From the NCBI RefSeq assembly GCF_048128805.1, contig NC_136006.1, forward strand, positions 2,171,169-2,235,168: a stretch of 64,000 nt of DNA. The letters run 5' to 3'. Under the pieces are notes generated by a model that did not search any database, was not told the DNA's origin, and saw nothing but the letters and a program-made list of their open reading frames with translations. Shown in pieces: positions 11,747 to 23,639 of the stretch. The stretch comes from Centroberyx gerrardi (Eukaryota > Chordata > Actinopteri > Beryciformes > Berycidae). Each line of letters opens with the position of its first letter. The stretch's first letter is position 1. The translations under genes and the position numbers were made by a program.

Positions 11747-12783
11747 CATGCAGGTTATTTACAGTAGTAGGTGAGATGCAACACCCATTAACTGAACTAA
11801 AGCTAATATATGCCTAATTAGATTTAGTTTTCCCGAAAAAGCAGATCTCTAATGTTTTGCTGTCAATGTGTAAAAGTCCAGAACGCTATGAAGCCTGCCA
11901 GAAACTTACTTCAGGGTCTTTTTTATGAATTAAGTCTTCATTTATTTCCAAAATTATAAACAAAATTACATAGTGGCAGCCATTTTACATGCAGTAAGAA
12001 AAAAAGAATATACTTAGAACCTAATTACGTAGGGTAAGTTAATCTTAAATAGCCTATAATATTATAGAAATATTACTGTTACCATCTACAAAAGATAATT
12101 TTGGTATGAAAACCCGCATTTTAATTTAACCAAGTATCCTGTATCATAAATACATGTCTGGCATTTGTAACAAACCAAACCGCTTGAAAATCGGTCGAAA
12201 ATTCAGTTAGTTATGATGATTTTAATTGTGGACAGACCTCCTGCCTCCATACACACACATGCATTAGGAGACGCGGCTCCGTGCCAACACGCTGACGCAC
12301 GAGATTCAACCGCGAGGTAACGGAACAAAATGTAGTCTGGTTACAACTGTGAATGTGTTTTATTCTGTTGAGTGGTAGAAGTAAAGAAAAATCTCGGACA
12401 CATCCTTTGATTTAAGTTAACCTTTGCGAAGCAGCGACTTACTGGAGGTCTGCCACCACTGACACACTTCCAGAGATCCTCCACACACACTCGTACCGAG
12501 GGTTAATGTGTGTGTGGGGGGGGTTCGGGGAGGCAGGTAGGCAGTGGACCAAACCACTGTGAGGCATATGAGAGGGAGAGAGGGGGGGGGGCGCAATCTT
12601 TAGAAACTTAAAAACGCATTGTTTTGTGTCTATAATTAGCACAAGTGCTTTCAATGCATATTATTATATTATTTAAAATTATATAGTTATGTTTACAATG
12701 ATATATTGAGGGGGACAACTCTCTGTTTTTCCCAGGAAGGGGGGGTCCGGACCCCCCTGTCCCCCCCGTAATTTCCGCCCATG
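11412..12783. mobile_element. Non-autonomous hAT DNA transposon, 1.37 kb
   Basis: The ends are inverted: the left begins CAAGGGCGGATATT and the right, read on the minus strand, begins CATGGGCGGAAATT; both lead into a run of G (GGGGGGGACA). The flanks carry an exact 8-bp direct repeat GCTCTACC at 11404-11411 and 12784-12791, the target duplication length of hAT elements. No transposase domain is visible inside, so it is non-autonomous. It contains an (AC)n tract at 11709-11745. Confidence 0.75.
11709..11745. repeat. (AC)n microsatellite
   Basis: About 18 AC units, inside the hAT-type element. Confidence 0.9.
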
Positions 12784-12904
12784 GCTCTACCAGAAGTAAC
12801 ATGTGACTGTTCTGAGAAACTCGGTGTAAGGTTGGTAGGATAATGAGATGTGGCAGACCACCTTGTCACACCCTAGCGACCACTTAGTAACACCCTAGCA
12901 TCCA

Positions 12905-14215
12905 CGGTTAATCCTTCCACTGTTATGCCGATGATACACAGTTGTACCTCTCAGTCAAGCCGAGTGAACTATGTAAGTTGGTTTCTCTGCATAACTGCCT
13001 AAGGGACCTTAAGGACTGGTTGTCTAATAATTCAATTAAATTCAGACAAAACCAAAGTTGTGGTTATTGGCACTGAGCATATTTCCAGCCAAATTCGACC
13101 TGTCCTTGGTACATTAAATCAACACATTAAGCCTGCCTCAAGGAACCTAGGAGTCCTATTTGACTCAAGCCTTAATTTTGAGAAACATACTAAAAAGCTT
13201 GCCCAGTCATGCTTTCTCTATTTAAGGAACATTGCTAAAATTAGGTCCATACTGAGTTTCAGTGATGCAGAGAGGATTATACATGCTTTTATTTCATCTC
13301 GCCTTCACTTCTGTAACGCCCTGTTTACCTGTCTTAACAAAAAAGAGGTAGAACGGCTCCAATATATTCAGAGTGCTGCAGCGAGGCTTTTAACTAAAAC
13401 TAAAAGATGGGACCACATCTCTCCCATTTTAGCTCTCTCTTCACTGGTTGCCTGTTCGTTTTAGAATTGATTTTAGGATTGTATTTGTTAGTCCTAATAA
13501 ACACAACGTTTATTTACTTCACAGACTTTATTTGGTTCACAGCCATAACACTCAAGTAACCGCCATCACTTCACCTCAACAAAAAAACGCCTCCAATACG
13601 CATGCGTCTCCACGATCAAGGGAAACCATATTTTACCGTAAAGAACAGAGAGGGGAAATGCATGTTAACAGTATTGACTACTTTTAAGGCTTTGCCTGGG
13701 CCCAAGTTATCTTTCTAAGCTTTTGATCCCTTATGAGCCTGCGCGCAGTCTGAGATCCTCAGGCAGGAATCTTCTAACTATCCTTATGTCCAGGTTAAAG
13801 ACTAAAGGTGACCGGGCTTTTGCCGTTAGGGCTCCTGGGCTTTGGAAGGGCCTGCCTGAGGACCTCAGACTGGCAGAGTTAGTATCATCTTTTAAATCTC
13901 TTCTTAAAACTTACTTTTATCGGAAGGCCTTTTTATAACCTCTTACTTCTATTTATTTCTTAACCCTGTTGCCTTGCCTGTTATTTTATTCCATTTGTTG
14001 TTATCCCTATGGATGGATCTGTTTATCTTATCTTTTTTGCTTTTAGTGTTTTATTTTTCTTATTATATATTTTCTTTTAGTTTTAACTGATCTATTGTTC
14101 TGTTCTTTGGTCTTTCATCTCTCTTGATTGTGAAGCAATTTATTTTATTTTGTTTGTGCAGCACAAGAAAAGTGCAATATAAATAAAGATTCTTCTTCTT
14201 ATTATTATTATAATG
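12905..14215 (+). mobile_element. L2/Rex1-like LINE, 3' part
   Basis: The frame starts inside the reverse transcriptase at the catalytic motif ([11 protein letters not shown] at about 12920). It continues through the thumb region (VVVIGTEHISSQ, RNLGVLFDSSLNFEKH, SFSDAERIIHAFISSRL, LQYIQSAAARLLTKTKRWDH) and ends at about 13936 with GLPEDLRLAELVSSFKSLLKTYFY. At least one frame change lies after the YADD block. A foreign stretch of about 195 bp interrupts the frame at 13490-13685. The 3' tail is an AT-rich trailer ending in AAATAAAGATTCTTCTTCTT repeats at about 14180-14215. It is 5'-truncated and dead. Confidence 0.8.
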
Positions 14216-14469
14216 GTACGTACATGTGTATTCATTTTGAACCGTTGGGTAAAGGACTTTCAGTTCGGCACGCCCTACAAACCAAACAATTGCAGCCTGC
14301 GTCTTGCTAAGAGTGTATGCAGAACGTAAATTCAAAACTCCAAGTTCCACCTGAGATGACTTTGGCAAAGCCTACCTCAGAGGACATCTACCTCAAAATG
14401 TTGCATGTGTATCGTGGCCGTAAACATGCGATGGCTGTAGTCCCATACAAACACACACATGCATGTATG

Positions 14470-14493
14470 CACACACGCATGCACACACACACA

Positions 14494-14545
<52 letters not shown>

Positions 14546-14563
14546 CACACACACACACACACA
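14470..14563. repeat. (AC)n microsatellite
   Basis: Long, slightly interrupted AC tract. Confidence 0.95.
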
Positions 14564-15219
14564 GCCTGACTCGTCAATGCCTATGAGACTGGATTTGCTT
14601 CCACACTGAACAAAACAAACATCCAGTTAAGCTTAATGGCTGTGTAGTGCGTCTCTCTACCTAAAGGAGTCTGTTCACACCTCTGCTAATAGTGTGAGAT
14701 GATGACAGATCCAACCTCAGAGGTATCACTCCAATCAGAGGTGTTAAGAAAAACACACAAGTTCAAACAAACACATGATGTAGCCTCCTCACTTCAACAC
14801 ATGATGCAACTCTTGCTTAATGTTGAACAACAGAGTTGTAAAAATCATTACTTGAAGTTCAATCAAAATATCTCTGAAATTTAGAGGATCCAGTCTGTAA
14901 GAGTGTTGTCAGTTAGGGAGTGTTCACACCAAGAATGTTTGGACCGCTTCAAGTGAACTACAGAGCGTTTCCTCCTTTAGTCCGGTTCGTTTAGGTAGGC
15001 GAGAACCAGTCGAACTCGGGTGCGCACCAAGTAACCACACCGAGACGGCTGAAAAAGCAAATCTCGGTCTGTTCCAAGCGGACTGTAGTGCGGTTTGTTA
15101 CAAGTGAGAACGTAATCGTACCAACTACAGGAAACAACCTCAAAACATATGGTTTTATGAGTATGTTGATCCGTTGATCCATACGCTTTTATAGGTATAA
15201 AGATGGATATTGACATCTG

Positions 15220-16160
15220 ATAGACAGCAGTCCTGCTTTCCAGGAGGGTAATTTGAATGCTGTGAGGGAAGCTAGAAAGAAGCTAAATCAGAAATCCAAA
15301 AGGCAAAGCAGAGGTACAAATATAAAATTGAAACCCAGATGAGTGGCAGTAATCCTAGGTGTGCTTGGAGGGGCATGAGGGTCAAGACTGAGTCACATGA
15401 CCACTCAGGTAGTCGATCTATCAGATTGAATGGTTTTAATTCTGATATTCATCTTGCAAATGAGCTTAATGGTTTTTATCTTCGCTTTGACTGCCATAAT
15501 TTCAGTAAAGAGATAAACGAGGTATGCAAGAAATACCGTAGCTCCTCCCGATATACACTTCACTGTGCAGGATGTAACTGAGAAGTTAAAGTGGACAAAA
15601 GCAAGGAAAAGCAGGTCCTGATAAAATTTGTAGGAGAATACTCAAGTCCTCCTCTGAACAGCTCAGTGGCATATTCCACTTCATCTTTATGAGGTCTCTT
15701 GAGGTTCAGAGAGTACCCAAGCTGTGGAAACAGGCTACTGTTGTTCCTGTTGCAAAAAAGAGCAACCCAGCAACTGGGTTGCACTGGGATGATTTCAGAG
15801 CAATTGCCTTAACATCTTTGGTTATGAAAACCTTTGAAAAACTGTTCAAGGAACATATTTTGTGTGAACTTAGGCACTCTCTGGATCCTGTGTAGTTTGC
15901 TTATCAGGCTGGCAGAGGAGTTGAGGATGATACTTACCTTATTGCATCTACTCTACCAACATCTGGAGGGCCTGAAATCCCACGCTAGGATGTTGTTTAT
16001 AGATTTCTCCTCTGCTTCCAACACTATCTAGCCCCACAGCCGGAGAAATTGATGTCACATCTTGGTTTAGACCTCAACAATGTGGGCTGTATAGTGGACT
16101 TCCTGACCAATAGGTCTCAGTGTGTCCTTTTCTTCACGTGTTCTTACCTGGTATGAAAAC
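15220..16160 (+). mobile_element. LINE reverse transcriptase fragment
   Basis: Plus-strand frames carry the N-terminal reverse transcriptase region of a non-LTR element: VPKLWKQATVVPVAKKSN, DDFRAIALTSLVMKTFEKLF, LDPVQFAYQAGRGVEDDTYL, then LFIDFSSASNTI and LGLDLNNVGCIVDFLTNRSQ. The catalytic YADD part is missing because the sequence stops where the Harbinger-like element begins. Stops and frame changes are frequent, so it is dead. It may be the same family as the endonuclease piece at 4.4-5.0 kb. Confidence 0.7.
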
Positions 16161-16163
16161 CAG

Positions 16164-17147
16164 AGGCCCGTTCCATAAAGCATGCTAAGAAAAGTGGGGA
16201 TTAAAATCCAAAACCTGACTTGAATGAACCTAACAAATCAGTCGGGGCTAAAGCGGTTCCATAAAGGTCAATTCAAGTTCACGCAATCAGACTAATTCGA
16301 GACAGGTTCAAGTAGTCAAGATAATTGCGTGTGCACGCCATTCTTAAGCAGCCCGAGAGGTCGAACATGGATCAAATCAATACACCATGGCAAAAAGCAA
16401 CGGTAAAGAGAGAGCGGAGATGTTCACGGCCACCGAGCGGCGCTTATTAGTAGAAATATATGAAGAAATGAAACATATAATAACCAAAAAAGGTAATACA
16501 GCTGCCATAAACAAAACAAGAGAGAAAGCCTGGCAAGAAATGGCTGATCAATTGAATGCGTAAGTAGCAACTAAGTTAAAATGTAATAAAATATTTTGAT
16601 ACAACCAAATTAAATCTTGGGCACAATGCATTCAAACAGTTAGTAAGAACAGAAAACCTGTAGGTTATTAAAATATCTTATACAAGAATACATAGATATT
16701 AAACCTCAAGGCTGCAAATGTATACATGTTCACTCGTTTAATATATACGTATATATTATGTATATTTGATGAATGAACTTTTAAACAGCAACAACTTGAG
16801 TGGGGAGAAAAGAACGTGGCAGCAGGTGAAAACTAAATATACTTAAATTTTTTGACTGATAGTGGTTAATAAAGTAAAATAATATGGCAGCACGCCAGAA
16901 AGTCAGTGGTAAAATCATGGCTTTCCCGTCGGGTCAGTGTTACAGGAACTCTGGTTAAGCAACAACTCAGGCTTAGCCTGACAGTTAGCCTGCCCCGGAC
17001 CAGGTTAGTTTCCCAGCATAAGTTGCCATAGTAACTGAGCTTGAACTATGTTGAATTTGCTTTATGGAACCGAATCAACAGAAAATGAGTCAGACTAACC
17101 GAAAGAAGCCTGGCTTATTTGGTAAACTCGCTTTATGGAACAGGGCT
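16164..17147. mobile_element. Harbinger-like DNA element (984 bp)
   Basis: Inverted ends: left AGGCCCGTTCCATAAAGC; right, on the minus strand, AGCCCTGTTCCATAAAGC. A 3-bp direct repeat CAG flanks both sides (16161-16163 and 17148-17150), compatible with the 3-bp target duplications of PIF/Harbinger. It carries one exon of a Myb/SANT-like protein (see next entry) but no transposase, so it appears to be an internally deleted derivative of a two-gene element. Confidence 0.6.
16387..16559 (+). pseudogene. Myb/SANT-like exon of a Harbinger-type element
   Basis: An ATG opens a frame of 58 codons with a FTATERRLLVEIYEEMKHII start and a TREKAWQEMADQLNA end. This is the pattern of the Myb/SANT-like DNA-binding domain (tryptophan-helix block) that PIF/Harbinger elements encode beside their transposase. 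The frame meets a consensus splice donor GTAAGT at 16560-16565, just before a stop, so the sequence looks like a real first exon. The remaining exons and the transposase are not present. Function in this copy is unlikely. Confidence 0.6.
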
Positions 17148-17444
17148 CAGGGATGGTAAATTATGGCGAGCACAGACAACTTTGTAGTTAATGTTTTGGA
17201 TTTGTTTTGACTTGCCACTCCCTGGATGCCAAAATGTATAATCTCACGGGATGACAGGTTACCAAAACTCTGTCCAATAAACAAGCTACTTGTGAGTCCA
17301 TGTGACTTTTGTTTACAAGCCCTGGTCCGCTTGCATTTGGGCAGTGTGAACCTAAACGAACCAAATACAGAAATGTTACAAAGTAAACTTTTTAACTAGG
17401 GTTTGGACCAAAGAAAACAAACTGCAGGTGTGATCACACCCCTA

Positions 17445-20400
17445 GTCAACCAAGGACTTAAAGATGAACAACAGAGTTTTCTATATAAACAACATGGATT
17501 TGTTTACATTCATAATTTCACTTGTACAGACATAAAGTATGTTGTTAGACCCCAATGACTATGTTGAATAAATTTAATACCCAGAGAGTATTAATTTTTA
17601 ATGTTTACAAGGATCTCAGTGCAGCAGCTTGAAAAGGAAGTGGAAGTTCCCGCCCCTTCATTTGACTGACGGCCTAAGTTGCAGTTGTTTCAGGTAACCA
17701 TACCAGCTAGTTCACCCATCGGCACGTCATTTACTAGAATTTTCAACTAGCTAGCTAGCAAGCTAATTTACTATTCAAGTAGGAAGAATGCTACGTCTGC
17801 ATCAGTACAAAATGTTTTCTATAATTTTACTTTTCTGCACTGATCAAAACCTTCTCCAGTATTAATACGTGTCCCGTTTTATCCATCAGTTTTCTCCAGT
17901 CAACATTACAATCAGGTTTTTGTTCCATTGCTCTCCCAAACTTAGTTGTGTTTCTTTCTAATGCCAACATGGTTATTGAGAGAGCAGAGAGGAAAAACGA
18001 TAATAATAACAACAACAAAATAATTGGTTCACAAATATGTTTTTTGCATGCATTTGTGGAATCACTTGCGCTTTTGTGGAATCGCTTGCATTTATTTGTT
18101 ATTTTTGAGACAATGCTACCAGCAAGAAGGGCAAACTGATCCACAAATGGCGTTTTTTTTCCCGCTGACTCTACTCCAGCCAATCAGATTTGAAGATATC
18201 CCTTGGCTAACGCCCACATTACTCCGACCAATTACAACACATATTTGCTCATTTCAACCAATCAGCTCGCCTCTAGGCCACGGGATACGCTCGGGATACG
18301 CTCCAAGCGGCTACGCGGCCCTCAAACAGGTAAAAACTCCATAGAACTGTGTAAAAAACGAGTACAATCTGGTTAAAAATGATTAAAATAAATACCTCAT
18401 TGTACCAGAGGCAATGTGACGCAGCAGAGCAACCTTGTGGGTGTTTTTACATTGCACATTAAAATAAATCAATCAAATCAATGTGTATCCATGATCCTGT
18501 AGTTAAAACGATCTAGTTAATTCAGTACCAGTTAATATAGCCTACACTTCCAAACCCTGCATAACCAACTGCATTATCACTTGGCAAAACTCAACTTGAT
18601 ATCTCTTCAGAAAACCACGGCTGGCACGCAACCACACGCTACAAAGACGGAGTCTGTGTAGCAGGTAAAAAACCCCGCTCCGCCCCGCCTACGTGACGCG
18701 TCGCGTCCGTGTCCCATGTATTTCGGCCGTAAGCCAATAGAGCCCTGTTAGAGGGCGAAGCCTGTGTGAAATAGAACAACCTGTAACAGTTCCCTCTCCA
18801 CACAACACTGTGTACTGTGTCTCCTCCGTGCTCATGGTGTGCTCGTACGTCCTTGTGTGTGTGCTTGAAAACAACCTGCTGCACTGGCTGCAGCTGCAGC
18901 AGGTTGACGGATCTGCTGATGGAGTCGGATCGGAGATACGCATGACTTCTATTTTTGACGGACAACGCATCCGTCTGTTCCGTATTTTAGCCATATAAAT
19001 GTATATAAATGCCAATATTTTGCTTATTGTAGTCATTTATCACCATGCTAGTTAACAAAATAGAGGATACATGAACCAATGTCGCTTAAATAAATGTTGG
19101 AGATGAGGTAATCCACGGAGCCGCTGAGAAGCTTCTATTTGGCAACCTACGCCTACACTCTCAAAAAAAGTGACATAAGTATCCTCTATGATACATTAAT
19201 GTTCCTCACGTTACAACTTGAGTTGTTTATGGAACAATAAGCAAATCTAGATAACTGTGTTCACTTACACAGGTAAAATGTAGATACACGCAACAGACCG
19301 GGCAGACCGCAGACGGACCAATAACGGAGCTGCTGTAGCAGCTTAAACTGTTGAGCTGCAACTGGGATACGCAAACGGAGCGCATGCTGTGTAGTTCTGA
19401 GTTTAAGCAAGTCAGACTAAAATCAGGCACATATTTCCATGATTTAGTAAGCATTTAATAACCAAACCAAAAAATAAAACAAGAATAGAGCCGCAAGCAG
19501 TGATTGTAGGGGTTTGTGCATAATACTCCAATATGAAAAAGAAGAAGAAAACAAGAAACACGTCTCTCAAGATTCTGCTGTAAACAATGCCTATGTATAC
19601 AATGGAAGTGGATACGCCTCATTGATATCAGTGTATTATATAACTTAAAGTTGTCATTTTGAAATATTATGCAGTTGATAAGTGTGCCATAATGAGTATT
19701 TAGGAAGTGTAATTCAGTGGCTGACTTGTTAATACAATGGAAGACAATGAAAGACTTGGTTATTATCGTTGGCATTCGGCCTTACTTTCACCAGTAGGTC
19801 CTTTTCACGCTCTTTCTCAATGCTTCTGCATTGAGAAACCAGTGCATTACAACTTCCTGTTGCCAGCTCTGTCCTTCACTAAATCGCTCCACAACCTGCC
19901 CAAAATTTTTTATTTGTTACATTATGTATCTAGTACTAGTAACCATTACAATTTTGTTGTTTTTGTTGGATTGGTTTGTCAATAAGTCGCAAAAAAAAGT
20001 CACAAAACTTGCCACAGGAAGTTGTAATGCACCGGTTTAGCTGTTACCATGACGATGTGAAAAGGGCCTATTGGAATGAAACTTGGTAGGAATGTTCCAA
20101 ATGCTATTACTGAGGAGCTCAGCAAGTTTCGTAGCAATTGTACAAACACAAGCCAAGTCAGGATGTGTATCAACATATATTTATATTTGACCATTGACCA
20201 TCAAGAGGAATATACTATTGAAACTTCTAGTGAACATCCAATGTGTGGGCCGGGCACCAGCCGTCGTGTGGCCATTCCCCTGCTAGGCACCATGACCATC
20301 GAGGGGAATATACAATCTAGTGAACCCCAATATGTGCCACCCCTCTAATGGCAGCTTCCAGTGGGATACAGTCTGCTTACCCAGCGATCCACCTGCAAAA

Positions 20401-20533
20401 AAGCCATTAGCCTTTATGCACGGTTTGTCCTTAAGGGCTGCCGTCGCCCAGTAGCTTTGCTGTGTGTGTTTACAAAATGTGTTGAGGTTTCTATCACCCT
20501 CTAGTGGTCAGAAAAAATCACTTAGTGTAACTT
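17445..20533. other. Intergenic, repeats only
   Basis: No gene is supported. A 118-residue minus-strand frame (17827-18183) has a hydrophobic stretch that comes from an AAC-rich simple tract (18002-18022) and is not convincing. 18290-18320 has two close copies of a CGGGATACGCT motif. 19488-20200 is a second copy of the GCCGCAAGCAG family seen at 8365. 20225-20440 belongs to a small dispersed repeat described separately. Confidence 0.4.
20225..20440. repeat. Small dispersed repeat (GTGTGGGCC.GGCAC.AGCCG)
   Basis: The core GTGTGGGCCGGGCACCAGCC at about 20244 recurs, changed at a few positions, at 27658, 37315 and, inverted, at 47140-47162. In each case it is followed by GTGTG, a purine and CCATTCCC. 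It lies just outside the first duplicated unit and again within each unit, so it is a short repeat family that predates the array. Confidence 0.45.
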
Positions 20534-20818
20534 TAATCGCTCTTTTATTTATTGCACTTAAATGAGTAAAACAATTGATACCAAGGTACACGCATTCTAA
20601 TGGTAAACTTGGTCGAAAAATGATTTGTGAAAAGGAAAAAGGATACGAAACTGAATAAGCAAATGAACAAATGAAAGGCAAATTTTAAATGTCTTTTTAG
20701 AAAGTATTTTGCGATTTGATTTATAAATTCAGTCATTTAGTTGTCCATTTATTTAATTGTTTTATAAATTGTTTTATTAAATGGCCCATTTAAAAGCATT
20801 TTAATTAATCAGTTTATA

Positions 20819-21348
20819 TTATCAAAAAGTTTACGCTCTTGACTCAAGGCTTACCAAGGAGTGGGTCAGGTGTGAGAGGCCAGCATAACAGTCCATTGTA
20901 ATCAGAAAAAGCCCGCACACTGACACAAACTGTTGAGGCTCATTGGATGCAAAAATAGATGATTTATTTACATAGTGAAAAAAAGTGACTAAGTGAGAAA
21001 AAAGGTGAACGTTTTGGTCCTCAGACCATCATCAGCACTACTTCCATGTTTTTCATGTTGGCTCTAAATAGGCAACCAACCTATTAGTGGTAGCCTCAGG
21101 AATGAGGCTGATGGGTGGAATCAGTCCATTAGCCATATTGTGGCCAAGACGCCTACAAGGAAATAAACAACCCATAAAAAAATATATATACAGATAATCA
21201 TAGGAATAGATCAAACATTGTTATACTATCTACTAAGAAGAAATAGGTTGGCTTATAGAAGAATGTCAGATATAATTCACATACAGGACTTACTCCATAA
21301 ATACATATTACAATAGGTAGCAATAGGTAGGTATATACAAGTATACAA
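20819..21348. mobile_element. 530-bp insertion private to unit 1
   Basis: An exact 16-bp direct repeat AATTAATCAGTTTATA flanks the segment (20803-20818 and 21349-21364), and the insertion is absent at the equivalent places near 30540 and 44150. A duplication this long is typical of LINE-type retroposition. The interior contains GGTGAACGTTTTGGTCCTCA followed by GACCATCATCAGCA, a motif style often seen at the ends of fish Penelope-like or other retroposons; the family is not decided. Confidence 0.6.
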
Positions 21349-22324
21349 AATTAATCAGTTTATAAATACTTTTATTAAATGGTCATTTAAAACATTTTAA
21401 TTAATGGGTTTAAAATTTTGTTTTAGTTATTTCTCTTTTAATAATTACTGATAATTAATCATGTTACTACCCTATAATAATTTCTACGGCACACTTGGGA
21501 CTCCAAAAACTCCGCAAAACTTTTCATGATGCTACTGACTGTAACTGGGACAATGAGAATCAGAGTGTAATTATGTTTTTTAATTTCTTACTAAAATCTG
21601 AATAAAAGGAATACAAGGCTGTTGGTCCTATTCAGCTGCATGCAGACAACAAATAAGTTTTCCTTCAAACAAGAAATGGTATTCTGGTGTAAAAGAAAAG
21701 ACTAACTAAATCTGTGTCTTTACAATTACCTTTGTAATGTAACAATATTTTAATATTGTACCGAATTCACATCTTACATGAAACTGAAACATTTCTTAGT
21801 GCTTATGACTGGGACTGGGAGTATGGGAACAAAAACACAGAGGAAAATACAACAATTAAAGAACGTCTAAAAATAGAATGAAATCATCCTGAGCTACAAC
21901 TGAATATTATGTACATAAATTCCAAGGCAGTGTAAGAGAGACTGTGTGTAACTGAAAGATCACAGGTTCAATCCCTTTAACAGCCAAAGTATATCCATCT
22001 AAAGCCACATGTCCTGTTGAAGTGACCTTGAAAAGGACACTGAATCAGTCAGCTAAAGGTCTAATGTGTTTACATAAATGTCAAGGCCACAACATGAACA
22101 ATGCAAGGATGGCAGGTTATATTCTAGATGGAAGTACTGACAATGAACAGCAGAGGGAGACACAGACTGTCTGATAGTGAACATGATTCATGAGGATTTC
22201 AATATTTATACTGTACATATGCAGTATATGACATAAAAATGGGAGTATGTTTTTTTAATGATTCAGACTTTTGACCTTTTGAATTCACCGACTCAACAAC
22301 AATATGAACAAATACATCCCTGCT

Positions 22325-23568
22325 TCATAGAAAAGGTCCCATTATGTTGGCCTCACAGGAGTTAGGCTGCAGTATCTGAAGTCTAACAATAAGATTAATA
22401 GATTTTCTAAACCAGGGGTAGAAAAAGGCATAGATCACAGGATTTAGACAGGAGTTAAAATACAACAGCCAGTCCGCAAAATATGAACCAATGATTTCAG
22501 TATCCTGGCCTGCAAGAGAGACACAGTAATATGGACAGAAACATATTAGAAACACAACTACGGCAATACCAAGAGTCCTGGCTGCTTTCATCTCAGATTT
22601 CTTAGCAGTTACAGTCACTGAACGCTGGAGTGTGACAGCCACAATGTGGGATCGCATGGCACGAGCCTGAGACACAGCCACCACAAATACTCTGATATAC
22701 AGAACTATGATGACAGTTATGGGAGCAGTAAAGTTAAAAACAAGGTCAACAACTCCTGCAATGTAGTTAATAACAACCACACACTCTCCAACGCAGGAAT
22801 TATGGCTGCCTGGATGCCTCAGTAAATCCTTTAGAAAGAGACTGCCAAAGAAAGCAGGACAGACCCAACACAGACAAACACAGATTTTAACTCTTGTCTG
22901 AGTGATTTTGGTGGGGTAACACAGAGGGTCACAAATAGCCACATAGCGGTCGACTGATATGAGCACCATGTTTCCTACTGAAGCAGAGGTAATGATAAGG
23001 GCCACAAATGAAGACAAAGCACACATGAAGTCCCCCAGAAACCAGCAGGCCCCTATGAATAAGATTTCAACCGGCATCAGCAGGAGGCCCACAAGGAGGT
23101 CTGAGACAGCCAGGGAGAGGAGGATGAGGTTGGTGGGGGTGTGGAGCTGCCTGGAGTGGGAGAATATCATTGTTTAACATATTGTTATCATCAATAGTAT
23201 CTTGGCTGTTGAAAAAAAATGTTATAGTATTACTTGCAGTAGTAGGAGTAGTAGTACAATAATATACTCATCAAAGGACTAGATGTGACAACTTCTATGT
23301 ACTAGCCCAAAGCCATTTCTTCTGGCATGTCTAACTGTTCATGTTTAGAAATATACAAATATTTTAGGCTATGCTGAGAAGTATATCTCTACTTGAAGTG
23401 GGAGATGGAGATGATGACCAGCAGGTTGAGAGCCACAGTGAGCAGAGAGATGGAGGACAGCAGAATGTAGAGGAGCATGACCTTGAAGAGAGGATGCTTC
23501 TGCTTCCTGCAGGAAGTGTTGAGGAGCTGTGGAAAGCAGAGTTCACCTCCTTCCAGGGTCTCCATCAT
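22325..23568 (-). CDS. TAAR-B, trace amine-associated receptor (teleost, two exons)
   Basis: Olfactory-type TAAR receptor, 333 residues. Exon 1 is 23393-23568 (start at the conserved double ATG) and exon 2 is 22325-23150, with a 242-bp phase-2 intron. The donor is GT, but the last exon base is A instead of G, giving HFK instead of HFR at the junction. Visible: N17 glycosylation site, N48 (1.50), D76 (2.50), C102 (3.25), DRY at 126-128, W154 (4.50), ECL2 cysteine pair near 178/182, D194 (5.42), P202 (5.50), F263 in place of W6.48, W286 (7.40), Y289 (7.43) and the NSCLNP-Y fingerprint. Position 3.32 is A109. TM4-ECL2 (CPAFFGSLFLKDLLRHPGSH) is nearly that of TAAR-D. The C-tail has C324, a possible palmitoylation site. 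Intact by inspection. Confidence 0.93.
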
Positions 23569-23639
23569 CAGAGAGAGAGGAGGAGAGGAGAAGCTGCTGA
23601 GGTCTGGCAGCTTTCTGACTAAAACTCTCTATCATACAG

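Larger units (their letters stand above)
14914..17444. mobile_element. Terminal-inverted-repeat DNA element with nested insertions
   Basis: The left end begins TAGGGAGTGTTCACACC. The right end, read on the minus strand, begins TAGGGGTGTGATCACACC, and both sides continue into related sequence about factor GTTTGGACC. The interior is occupied by a LINE RT fragment and by a Harbinger-like element, so the original element is much shorter than the span. No clear target duplication was found. Superfamily (hAT or PiggyBac-like) is not decided. Confidence 0.45.

Noticed and set aside
14377-14586. Valine/cysteine- and threonine/histidine-rich frames
   Set aside because: Both are translations of the (AC)n microsatellite.
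17827-18183. 118-residue minus-strand frame with a hydrophobic stretch
   Set aside because: The leucine run is produced by an AAC-type simple repeat, there is no recognisable domain, and no splice or promoter context supports it.
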